Assembly: GCA_049568075.1 (NCBI GenBank)
Contig: CP144911.1
Length of the DNA: 64,000 nt
Source: Gottfriedia sp049568075
GTDB lineage: Bacteria; Bacillota; Bacilli; Bacillales; Bacillaceae_G
Strand: one strand, 5' to 3'
The notes beneath the pieces were generated by a model. The model did not search any database. It was not told the DNA's origin and was given only the letters and a program-made list of their open reading frames with translations. Both the position numbers and the translations under genes were made by a program. Numbering within the stretch: position 1 is the stretch's first letter; each line of letters begins with the position of its first letter. Of the stretch, positions 16,357 to 24,106 are shown in pieces.

Positions 16357-18735
16357 ATGAGAACGCGTTTTTTTTCATTATTAGTAATAATACTCTTGCT
16401 TGTTTCGAGTATAATGACAAGCCCATCAATTAAAAACGTACAGGCAGCAAGTGCTCCGATAGAAATAGGATTTAATCCATTTGACTCTGCCATAGATCCA
16501 AATAAGCCTGTAATTTACCTAACAAAACTCGGGAGTAAAACGATTTACGCAGTAAACTATGAAACTAGTGAAATTAAGACATTGGATTTACCTAACCCTT
16601 CAGAACATATAGAGATTTATAAGGATAAATTATATGTAACTCAATTAAAGATGAATCATCATCCATATTATAGAAGTCCTTACACTGGAGGAATAGCAGA
16701 AGTTGATACGCAAGATTTTTCACTAATAGGAATGATTGATATTGATATCGATCCATATGATATAGCAATTGACAATGATGGTTATATTTACGTATCACCA
16801 GGTTCAGGTCAACTTCAAAGTTTGAAGGTGTACTCTTCTATCGATAAAAAGGAAGTAGTGAGTTCTTTTTCACCAAGTATAGATACACAGTCAAATCTTT
16901 ATTTTGATTCTAAGGATTCGAAATTATATTCATTGTGTACATTATATTCTCCAATTGACATTCATGCCTTTGAAATAAATAAGGGGAATATTGTAAGCTC
17001 CTATGATTCACCTTATCATGGGGACTATGAGCTAAGTAAAGATGCGAAAATTTCCCCAAGTGGGCTATTTTATATAAGTACTGGAAATGTCTTTGAACTT
17101 GCACCATTAAAATCAGGGGATATGCAATATGTATTTAAATTAGGTGAAAATTATACTGATTATGCATTTAATGAGAATGAAAAACTGACTTTTGCAGCAA
17201 GTAATAAAAGTGGAATTGATGTATATAAAGGCAAGTCTAATGAATATCTCTATTCAATTAAAAATGATGTGAAAGTTGAAAAGTTACTTTATAATAATGG
17301 TTTGCTTGCTATTTATAAAAATGATGAAAAATATTATTTAGAGTTTATTCAAAACTATGGTCCAGAACCACTTGAATTAAAAGACAGCATTTATCATTTT
17401 ACAAATGATGCTACAAGACCATTTTTTGATGGGGTGGATAGTATCCCTACTTTTGGTTATATTGAGCTTAAATTTAATCAATCGATTGTTCTTGATAATA
17501 ATACGAGGATCAGCCTTGTAGGTCCAAAGGGACCAGTTAGTATCCATACTTATGCAGATAAAAAAGGGAAGCTAACTATTCAATCACAACCAAACGACCT
17601 AGAGCCTATTACATCCTATAAATTAATAATTGATAATAGTGCAATTTCTGGCTATCTTGGTAATAAGTTAAATAATCCTATTACAATGAATTTTCGAACA
17701 GAAGCTCCTTCTATGAGCAATCATATAGAATTTGATAGTACAAATGCTCCATCAGAATATAGTTTTACAGTAAAAACAAGTGGAGGATTTGAGCCTGAAT
17801 ACATGTTTCTCAGTTTAGATTATGGGGAATGGAAGGTTGTCCAAGATTATAGTTCTAATCCAACTTTAAAATGGTATTCAAATAATGTTATAGGCAATCA
17901 TCGGTTTAAGGTACTAATTAAAAATGGTAATTCAATTAAACAATACGATGCTTCAATTGAATTTGAACAAATAATAGACCCAATTATTCCACAACTAACA
18001 ATAAAGGCAGGTACAACAAAACCAATTAAAACAGATTTAACTATATTTTTTACTGCTATTGATAATATGGGAATTAAATATATAAGAATGCCTAATGGGG
18101 AAATAATTAAAGGTTCAGACATACTATATGGATCGGATGTTCCTTATTTAATTACTAAAAACGGTACATATTATTTTAAAGCAGAAGATCTTGCTGGAAA
18201 TATAGTGACAAAATCTATTACCATCTCAAATATTTATAAAACGCCACCTGCAATGCCAGGTGTGAACGAGGTGTGGAATTCTCACACTTCAATAAAAGGG
18301 AAGACGATAGCGAATTATACTGTTACGGCATTTGTTAACAACAAAATGATTGGATCGGCTAAATCATCAAGTACTGGTTATTTCACAATTACAATTCCTA
18401 GACAGAGTGCTGGTACAAAAATCTCTGTAATTGTTACAGATCCAGCTGGTAATAAGAGTAGTGCAAGAGTTGTTACAGTTTTGGATAGAATCCCACCAGC
18501 TATACCTGTAATGAATAAAGTAACTTCTAAAACAACTACCATTACTGGTAAGACCGAAAAATATGCAATTGTTTATGTTTACAATGGAAGTAAATATTTA
18601 AATAAAGGTACAGCAAACTCAAGTGGATATTATAAAATAAGTATTAAAACACAGACAAAGGGTTCCAATTTAAAATTTTATGCTACTGACCAAGCTAAAA
18701 ATAAAAGTAAATTAGGAAGTGTAAAAGTATATTAA
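16357..18735 (+). CDS. Large secreted protein: beta-propeller-like N-half and bacterial Ig-like domains
   Basis: 792 aa. Signal peptide with cleavage about residue 30 (NVQA-AS). Residues ~35-330 show repeated strands of the type found in seven-bladed propellers (YITKLGSKTIYAVN, PYDIAIDNDGYIYVSP). Residues ~355-445 look like an SbsA/Big_5 Ig-like domain (YIELKFNQSIVLDNN). The last ~160 residues are two Big_6-type Ig repeats, each with ITGKT or IKGKT, STGYF or SSGYY and DPAGNKS or DQAKNKS. No sortase signal or SLH domain, so it is probably released or wall-associated. GGAGG precedes the ATG. Role unknown, likely adhesive or structural. Confidence 0.75.
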   Translation: MRTRFFSLLVIILLLVSSIMTSPSIKNVQAASAPIEIGFNPFDSAIDPNKPVIYLTKLGSKTIYAVNYETSEIKTLDLPNPSEHIEIYKDKLYVTQLKMNHHPYYRSPYTGGIAEVDTQDFSLIGMIDIDIDPYDIAIDNDGYIYVSPGSGQLQSLKVYSSIDKKEVVSSFSPSIDTQSNLYFDSKDSKLYSLCTLYSPIDIHAFEINKGNIVSSYDSPYHGDYELSKDAKISPSGLFYISTGNVFELAPLKSGDMQYVFKLGENYTDYAFNENEKLTFAASNKSGIDVYKGKSNEYLYSIKNDVKVEKLLYNNGLLAIYKNDEKYYLEFIQNYGPEPLELKDSIYHFTNDATRPFFDGVDSIPTFGYIELKFNQSIVLDNNTRISLVGPKGPVSIHTYADKKGKLTIQSQPNDLEPITSYKLIIDNSAISGYLGNKLNNPITMNFRTEAPSMSNHIEFDSTNAPSEYSFTVKTSGGFEPEYMFLSLDYGEWKVVQDYSSNPTLKWYSNNVIGNHRFKVLIKNGNSIKQYDASIEFEQIIDPIIPQLTIKAGTTKPIKTDLTIFFTAIDNMGIKYIRMPNGEIIKGSDILYGSDVPYLITKNGTYYFKAEDLAGNIVTKSITISNIYKTPPAMPGVNEVWNSHTSIKGKTIANYTVTAFVNNKMIGSAKSSSTGYFTITIPRQSAGTKISVIVTDPAGNKSSARVVTVLDRIPPAIPVMNKVTSKTTTITGKTEKYAIVYVYNGSKYLNKGTANSSGYYKISIKTQTKGSNLKFYATDQAKNKSKLGSVKVY

Positions 18736-18747
18736 TTTGAAAAAATG

Positions 18748-18777
18748 ATCCTATCCAATCTTGGGTAGGATTTTTTT
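18748..18777 (+). terminator. Terminator after the Ig-domain protein gene
   Basis: ATCCTATCC / GGGTAGGAT stem (one G-U), loop of six, T7 tail. Confidence 0.9.
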
Positions 18778-18787
18778 ATTTAAAAAA

Positions 18788-18815
18788 TGAACGATTTGCA
18801 GAACCTAATCGTATA
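18788..18815 (+). promoter_or_regulatory. Candidate SigY autoregulatory promoter
   Basis: TGAACG (18788-18793), 16-bp spacer, CGTATA (18810-18815). This agrees with the ECF SigY promoter type as I remember it from B. subtilis (TGAACG and a CGT-starting -10), and lies 52 bp before the sigY start. Confidence 0.7.
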
Positions 18816-18867
18816 ACAAATGAAAACTAAATAAATATTGAATAAGTTAGCTAGGAAGGAGGAAGAA

Positions 18868-19407
18868 ATGGCAGATTTAGATGACTTAGAAATTATAAAA
18901 TATGCTCAGCAAGGTGACCAAGATGCATTTGCTAAACTTTTTCAAATCCATTATTCCTTTTTATATAAATACGTTTTAAAGATGACGTTAAATCAACAAA
19001 CAGCAGAAGACTTAGTGCAGGACACGATGCTGAAAGGTTATGACAATATAAAGAAATACAACGGCCAAACCAAATTTTCAACTTGGCTAATTACAATCGC
19101 TACTAGACTTTATTTAGATCAACAAAGAAAGAAAAAGCGTGAATGGTTTTGGCAAAAAAATGAGTCCGTAGAATTATCACGTTCCTTAAATTGGAAGTTG
19201 GCTTATAAAGGGTTTGAGTGGAGTGATATTATGGAGGGTTTTGAAAAGCTAAAGTCGGAAGTGCGAGCGGCCATATTATTAAAACATTACTACGGCTATA
19301 CGAACGAAGAAATTGGAAATATGATGGGAATTCGAGAAGGCACGGTTAAATCAAGAATTCATAATGGGATGAAGGAATTAAGAAAGGAGTTAATGCAAGA
19401 TGGATAA
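18868..19407 (+). CDS. sigY: ECF sigma factor SigY-like
   Basis: 179 aa, the length of B. subtilis SigY. Region 2 is AEDLVQDTMLKGYDNIKKY with TKFSTWLITIATRLYLD; region 4 is the helix-turn-helix GYTNEEIGNMMGIREGTVKSR. The frame opens with TTG at 18838, but ATG 18868 has AAGGAGG five bases upstream. The downstream overlapping gene resembles yxlC, the SigY anti-sigma, which supports the assignment. Probably positively autoregulated. Confidence 0.8.
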   Translation: MADLDDLEIIKYAQQGDQDAFAKLFQIHYSFLYKYVLKMTLNQQTAEDLVQDTMLKGYDNIKKYNGQTKFSTWLITIATRLYLDQQRKKKREWFWQKNESVELSRSLNWKLAYKGFEWSDIMEGFEKLKSEVRAAILLKHYYGYTNEEIGNMMGIREGTVKSRIHNGMKELRKELMQDG

Positions 19408-19696
19408 AGAAGAAATTGTTTCAGCATTTAAGCAGTTTGATGAAATAGCAAATATTAACGAACCTTCAATCAATGAGATTATAGAAAAAATTAAAATACA
19501 CCAGGAAAAAAAGAAAACCATTTATCTTAAAGAACTAATCGTATTTATCTGTGTAGCATGCAGTCTATTCATCGGAGCATTTCTTGTTGCTTTAGAGGCA
19601 CCAGTAAGCATTGTTATTATTCAAGGTTTAGGCTTTATTGTTCTACCAATTATTTTTAAACGAGATAAAAAGAAAATTGAAAGTGAGTTGATCTAA
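19400..19696 (+). CDS. yxlC: YxlC-like anti-sigma factor
   Basis: 98 aa. A cytoplasmic N-terminal helix region (residues 1-45, EIVSAFKQFDEI) is followed by two membrane segments (about 47-67 and 70-87). It overlaps the end of sigY by 8 nt, so the two are translationally coupled. YxlC is the negative regulator of SigY in B. subtilis; the assignment here is by size, topology and position plus weak similarity. Confidence 0.7.
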   Translation: MDKEEIVSAFKQFDEIANINEPSINEIIEKIKIHQEKKKTIYLKELIVFICVACSLFIGAFLVALEAPVSIVIIQGLGFIVLPIIFKRDKKKIESELI

Positions 19697-19697
19697 A

Positions 19698-19901
19698 GTG
19701 GAATGGACAACAGAAAATATTATCATATTAGTTTTAGTCTTTACAATTTTAATAACTCAAAGTATCACACTTTTTACAAAAGCTAAAAAGAGAAATCGTT
19801 CAGCTTGGTTATGGGGGATGTTAGGAATGATTCAATTCCCTTGGCCTAGTGTATTCTTTTACTTTTTAGTTGTTCGAAAAGATCGAAAAAAACTAAATTA
19901 A
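19698..19901 (+). CDS. yxlD: YxlD-like small membrane protein
   Basis: 67 aa, two membrane segments with a basic middle (KAKKRNRSAWLW) and a C-terminal VRKDRKKLN tail. GTG start one base after the yxlC stop, with no strong ribosome site, so it relies on coupling. In B. subtilis YxlD acts with YxlC against SigY. Position and topology fit. Confidence 0.7.
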   Translation: MEWTTENIIILVLVFTILITQSITLFTKAKKRNRSAWLWGMLGMIQFPWPSVFFYFLVVRKDRKKLN

Positions 19902-19919
19902 GAAAGTGAGTGGTTTGGG

Positions 19920-20417
19920 ATGGAAATCAGACCAGCGTTAAATATAAAAGAGACAACATTTCAAAAATGGATAAATGGGATTTCGCTACTTATAACCGTT
20001 TTATCTGGAGCTTATTTAATGATGACTTATCATAAGCTACCAAGTGAAATACCAATGCATTTTAATGTGAATGGAGATATCGATAATTGGGGCCCAAAAT
20101 GGACAATTTTCATTATATGGGGATTTGGGCTTATTCTTTATTTCGTCAATTCTAGCCTTCAGACAATTTCTCAAAAATATAATTATATCGTAAAAATTAC
20201 AAAAGAAAATGCAGAGAAACAATACAAATTAGTGTTACAAATGATGTCATTTTTAAAGCTAGAAATCATGATTATAATTGCATACCTTATCTGGGTAGTT
20301 GTACAAAATTCACAAGGAACGATGGATCAACTGAATATTTTTATTATGGTAGGATTTGTAACTTGTTTATTTAGTACACTGGTTGTGTATGTGATTAAAT
20401 CAAGGAAATATCGATAG
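19920..20417 (+). CDS. DUF1648-domain membrane protein
   Basis: 165 aa, with a membrane segment at ~18-36, then the DUF1648 signature PSEIPMHFNVNGDIDNWGPK, then further membrane segments at ~60-78, ~110-128 and ~135-155. Occupies the position where B. subtilis has yxlE. DUF1648 proteins include SdpI-type immunity proteins; an antimicrobial-protection role is speculation. Followed by a strong terminator that closes the sigY operon. Confidence 0.75.
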   Translation: MEIRPALNIKETTFQKWINGISLLITVLSGAYLMMTYHKLPSEIPMHFNVNGDIDNWGPKWTIFIIWGFGLILYFVNSSLQTISQKYNYIVKITKENAEKQYKLVLQMMSFLKLEIMIIIAYLIWVVVQNSQGTMDQLNIFIMVGFVTCLFSTLVVYVIKSRKYR

Positions 20418-20422
20418 TGTAG

Positions 20423-20468
20423 AAATACTAGACTAATTGGAAAGGTTCAATTTTAGTCTAGTATTTTT
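20423..20468 (+). terminator. Terminator of the sigY operon
   Basis: Long stem AAATACTAGACT / AGTCTAGTATTT extended internally by AATTG / CAATT, with a T-tail. Confidence 0.9.
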
Positions 20469-20478
20469 AATTTTATGT

Positions 20479-20578
20479 TTGACAATTTTAGTGTATTACC
20501 TGTATAGTACACGTATAAGGTGTATTAATCGAGTAATACGCATAGTTATGTATTAAGTGTATGAACTAAGTAGTACAC
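20479..20578 (+). promoter_or_regulatory. Promoter and three GntR (YtrA-type) operator copies
   Basis: TTGACA (20479-20484), 18-bp spacer, TATAGT (20503-20508). Three dyads follow the pattern GTGTATTA-N6-TAGTACAC: 20491-20512 (covers the -10), 20520-20541 and 20557-20578, each with no more than a few mismatches. They lie in front of a GntR/YtrA-family repressor gene. Confidence 0.85.
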
Positions 20579-20621
20579 ACACATACTAATTAAATTGCAA
20601 TAAGGACGAGGAGGTGGATTG

Positions 20622-21014
20622 ATGGAATTTATAGTGAATAATCGTGAACCCGTTTATTTACAGGTCGTTAGGCATTTTAAACAACAAATTGCCAAAAGAC
20701 TATTAGAAGCAGGTCAAGAAATACCATCAAGAAGAGAATTAGCTGTTCAATTTAATATAAATCCAAATACTGTACAAAAAGCATACAAGGAAATGGAGGA
20801 ACAAGGATTGATTACGACTGAACGAAATTTCCCTAGTAAGATTACGACTGATATAAAAGTGTTAAATGGTGTACGAAATGAATTAATTATGGAAGCTGTA
20901 AATGAATTTGTCGATTCAATTAAAGTAATAAATGTTCCGGTTGAAGAGTTACTTACAATGGTGAAACAAAACTATGAACAAAAGATAAAAGAAGAAGGGA
21001 AAGGAGAGGCTTAA
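20622..21014 (+). CDS. GntR-family (YtrA subfamily) transcriptional regulator
   Basis: 130 aa: an N-terminal winged helix (PVYLQVVRHFKQQIAKRLLEAGQEIPSRRELAVQF region, with NPNTVQKAYKEMEEQGL) and a short ~45-residue C-terminal dimerisation tail, the YtrA type that controls ABC transporter operons. ATG 20622 has GGAGG at the right spacing, in preference to TTG 20619. It abuts the ABC ATPase gene, forming a regulator-ATPase-permease-extracellular-protein unit. Confidence 0.9.
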   Translation: MEFIVNNREPVYLQVVRHFKQQIAKRLLEAGQEIPSRRELAVQFNINPNTVQKAYKEMEEQGLITTERNFPSKITTDIKVLNGVRNELIMEAVNEFVDSIKVINVPVEELLTMVKQNYEQKIKEEGKGEA

Positions 21015-21704
21015 ATGATCCAAGTAAAAAATGTTTCAAAAAAATATGGTCGGAAAAATGTTTTACGTGATATTTCTTTCACAGCAAATAAAGGAGAAAT
21101 CACTTGTTTAATTGGTATTAATGGTGTTGGTAAGTCTACAACGATGAAGGCAATTATGGGGATTACGCCAATCGATCGCGGTGAAATATTAATAGATGAT
21201 AAGAAAATGAATCATACAATGTACGAAAATATCACCTTTATTCCAGACACACTTACAATGCTACCTAGTTTTACAGTTGGAGAAGCAATGCAGTTTATGA
21301 AGGATTTTTATGTGAATTGGAATCCAGAACGTGCAAAAGAATTACTTGGATTTTTCCGTTTAAAGGAAGATGAAAAATTAGGTGAGCTTTCAAAAGGGAA
21401 TGCTGCAAAAGCAAATTTACTTTTTGGTTTAGGACTAGATGTAGATTATGTTCTGATGGATGAACCTTTTTCAGGTATCGATATGTTTAGTAGAGAACAA
21501 ATTGCAAAAGTGTTTACGAGTCACTTAATTGAGGATCGAGGCGTGATTATAACTACTCATGAAATTAGTGATATTGAGCATTTAATCGATAAGGTCGTTT
21601 TATTAGATAACGGCGAAATACTGAAAGAGTTTTACACAGAAGAAATTCGATTAGAAGAAGGTAAATCAGTGATGGACGTAATGAGAGAGGTGTATGAGTC
21701 TTGA
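21015..21704 (+). CDS. ABC transporter ATP-binding protein (YtrB-type)
   Basis: 229 aa. Walker A GINGVGKST (residues 34-42), signature LSKGNAAK in place of LSGGQ, Walker B YVLMDEPFSGID, switch His in ITTHE. The LSKG variant is usual in the YtrB/BcrA-like group linked to peptide-antibiotic response. Starts at the base after the regulator's stop codon. Confidence 0.9.
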   Translation: MIQVKNVSKKYGRKNVLRDISFTANKGEITCLIGINGVGKSTTMKAIMGITPIDRGEILIDDKKMNHTMYENITFIPDTLTMLPSFTVGEAMQFMKDFYVNWNPERAKELLGFFRLKEDEKLGELSKGNAAKANLLFGLGLDVDYVLMDEPFSGIDMFSREQIAKVFTSHLIEDRGVIITTHEISDIEHLIDKVVLLDNGEILKEFYTEEIRLEEGKSVMDVMREVYES

Positions 21705-22540
21705 ATCGATATTTAAAACTAGTTAACTTTGAAGTTAATCGATTTTTTAAATTATATATAGGGCTACTTATTATTGTAGCTATTTCGCAGTTTGTGAGTT
21801 TATTTGCAGTAAAGTCTTCTTATATGAAAATGGCGAATGATGCAAATTACGCAAGCTCTATGAAAGCAACGGAGGAATTTATTACAAGGTATGGATTGAT
21901 TAGTTTTAACCAGGTTGCTAATCATGCATTATTTATTGGACCTATTGTGATCAGTATCGCTTTAATGATGTTCTATGTTTTTATCATTTGGTACAGAGAT
22001 TATTTCGGAAAAAACACGTTTATTTACCGTTTATTTATGCTTCCAACTTCAAGAATGACAATTTACTTTGCAAAAGCGACTACGATCTTAATTATGGTGT
22101 TGAGTTTACTCGCTTTTCAACTAATACTTTTACCAATTGAAATAAACGTATTTCAACAAATCATTCCAAGTGAACTTTTAGGAAAAATGAATACGATTAA
22201 TCTTGTTATGGGTCCTAATATTTTTCAAATGATTTTACCAAGTAATTTTGTGGATTTTATTTTTAGGTACCTTATTGGAATGGGCTTAGTGTTTACCCTT
22301 TTCACATTCATACTATTAGAACGTAGTTATCGCTGGAAAGGTATATTATTTGGGATTTTATACGCTATGGTAATTGTAGTTTTAATTCTTATACCAGAGA
22401 TTATTCAATCTTACGTTTTTGGTGATTTCTCATTTTATCCAAGCGAAGTCATTTATATGGAAATAGGTCTTTTTGCAATCATTATTACAGGTTCAATCTT
22501 ATTTAGTAAATATTTATTAAAAAATAAAGTATCGGTGTAA
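21701..22540 (+). CDS. ABC transporter permease
   Basis: 279 aa with six predicted membrane segments and a large loop between the first and second. The TTG start at 21701 overlaps the ATPase stop (TTGA) and has GAGGTG eight bases upstream. Partner of the preceding ATPase; substrate unknown, export or a bacitracin/lantibiotic-stress role is suggested only by the regulator type. Confidence 0.85.
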   Translation: MNRYLKLVNFEVNRFFKLYIGLLIIVAISQFVSLFAVKSSYMKMANDANYASSMKATEEFITRYGLISFNQVANHALFIGPIVISIALMMFYVFIIWYRDYFGKNTFIYRLFMLPTSRMTIYFAKATTILIMVLSLLAFQLILLPIEINVFQQIIPSELLGKMNTINLVMGPNIFQMILPSNFVDFIFRYLIGMGLVFTLFTFILLERSYRWKGILFGILYAMVIVVLILIPEIIQSYVFGDFSFYPSEVIYMEIGLFAIIITGSILFSKYLLKNKVSV

Positions 22541-22553
22541 GGAGGAGTTAAGA

Positions 22554-23822
22554 GTGAAGCGATATCGTAATTTGGCAGTAATAGCCGTTGTCACGACAAT
22601 CAGTTTAGGTACGTTTTTTACGAAAGTAGCTATGTCAGAAAGTAAGTTGCCTAAATTTTACTTAAAGACCGAAAATGGAGATTCGAAATACGTTAAAAAT
22701 TTAGTTCTTAGCGGTGGATACGGTCAGGATGGAGGTAGAGGCTTAAGTATCACTACTGCCGGAAGTGAATATAAAGATACTAATTCAATGCTTAGTGAAC
22801 TTGATAGTGAATACTATGACTTAAAAAAATTAAATGATTTAAAAAAGAAAGAAAGAAACTTTATGCGCGGAAAAATTTCTTCTTCTCAATTTTATATCGA
22901 TAAAGATTTTGCATGGCACGCCGAGGTAAAAGGTGGAAAACTTGATGGTACGTATGAGCATCAAAATAATCATTTTAAAATGTATATAGATGGTCTTGAT
23001 CTTCAAAATAAAGACCGTTATACATTTAAAATTGATATCCCTGGTGAAGAAAACTACTCGTATATAAATGTAGAGGATGTACAATTAATTGGTAAAGATT
23101 TAGTTGTTACTACTTATCAAAATAAAACGATAGATAATAATACAAAATCAGATGTAAATGTCGATCAAACAGAACTAGTTATGTATCGAATTAATGTAAA
23201 CCAAAAGAAAATTGTTGATCGTAAAGTGATTAATAAATCATCCAATGACCAAAAGACACACACTCATACTGAATTACAAAGCACGATATCAGAAACAGAT
23301 CAAACGATTCCTTCTAAATTCAGTGTCTACAAAAAGTCAAAACTAAAGGATACAGTTCAATCGAATGGAGAAACAACAACTGAAGAAATTAGTAATGAAG
23401 TATTCGTATTTAATTTAGAAACCGATAAAGAAGAACCTTTAAATTTATCGAATGAACAAAAAGAACAATTAAAGCAGAGTAATGTAATCATTGATAAAGA
23501 TAACTTGTATTTTATAACGAACGGTGATAAAAATCTTTCAGTATTAAAGTATAACCTTAACAATAAAAAAGTTGAAGGTGTACCAGTACTTACTTCTAAA
23601 ATTAATGGTAATAATCTTTCAAATTATAAAATTATTGACGGAAAACTGTACGCAATTACGAATAATGTAGAAGGTCCAGAAAAGAGCAATAAAGAATTCA
23701 GTATTACTGACTTAGCAAATGGACAAAGTGTTTTCGAAGGTAAGATCGAAGTAAAGAATAGTAAAGGAAATGCTAGTAAAGCATTAAAAAAATTACAGAT
23801 ATATGATTTTAAGGTTGAATAA
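22554..23822 (+). CDS. Membrane-anchored extracellular protein of the ABC operon, unknown
   Basis: 422 aa. N-terminal signal anchor (residues 5-26), then a hydrophilic Lys/Asn/Asp-rich extracellular domain with repeated strands (DKDNLYFITNGDKNL, IIDGKLYAITNN) reminiscent of a propeller. GTG start with GGAGGAG and 13 bp behind the permease, so it is the last gene of the GntR operon. I do not recognise the family. Probably a surface partner or sensor for the transporter (inference). Confidence 0.7.
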   Translation: MKRYRNLAVIAVVTTISLGTFFTKVAMSESKLPKFYLKTENGDSKYVKNLVLSGGYGQDGGRGLSITTAGSEYKDTNSMLSELDSEYYDLKKLNDLKKKERNFMRGKISSSQFYIDKDFAWHAEVKGGKLDGTYEHQNNHFKMYIDGLDLQNKDRYTFKIDIPGEENYSYINVEDVQLIGKDLVVTTYQNKTIDNNTKSDVNVDQTELVMYRINVNQKKIVDRKVINKSSNDQKTHTHTELQSTISETDQTIPSKFSVYKKSKLKDTVQSNGETTTEEISNEVFVFNLETDKEEPLNLSNEQKEQLKQSNVIIDKDNLYFITNGDKNLSVLKYNLNNKKVEGVPVLTSKINGNNLSNYKIIDGKLYAITNNVEGPEKSNKEFSITDLANGQSVFEGKIEVKNSKGNASKALKKLQIYDFKVE

Positions 23823-23855
23823 GTAGGGCAGGAAAAAGAAAAGACATGGGTTATA

Positions 23856-23893
23856 GGAAAAGATTTTATAAAAGTTATAAAATCTTTTCCTAC
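23856..23893 (+). terminator. Terminator of the GntR-ABC operon
   Basis: Perfect 16-bp stem from GGAAAAGATTTTATAA to TTATAAAATCTTTTCC with a 3-nt loop. Confidence 0.85.
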
Positions 23894-23944
23894 TCCTTCT
23901 TCTTTCTTAATTCCTGTTCTTTTTTTACCTCATCCTTCACTTAA

Positions 23945-24033
23945 GGAATGTACGTTCTAGTTTAATTACTTGAATTCGTACTTAAACATCGATATTATGT
24001 AAAGATGATTATTTTTTAAAGTACGTTTGTTCT
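23945..24033 (+). promoter_or_regulatory. Two LexA (DinR) boxes upstream of uvrB
   Basis: GGAAT-N4-GTTCT at 23945-23958 and AGTAC-N4-GTTCT at 24020-24033 each differ by one or two bases from the Gram-positive SOS box CGAAC-N4-GTTCG. A -10 TAAAAT lies at 24063-24068. uvrBA is SOS-regulated in B. subtilis. Confidence 0.7.
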
Positions 24034-24106
24034 GTTTTTGATTGATTTTTAAAATTTTGTGGTAAAATAGAAGGATAGGTATGTTTTGGAAATGGAGGCG
24101 GGGAAG

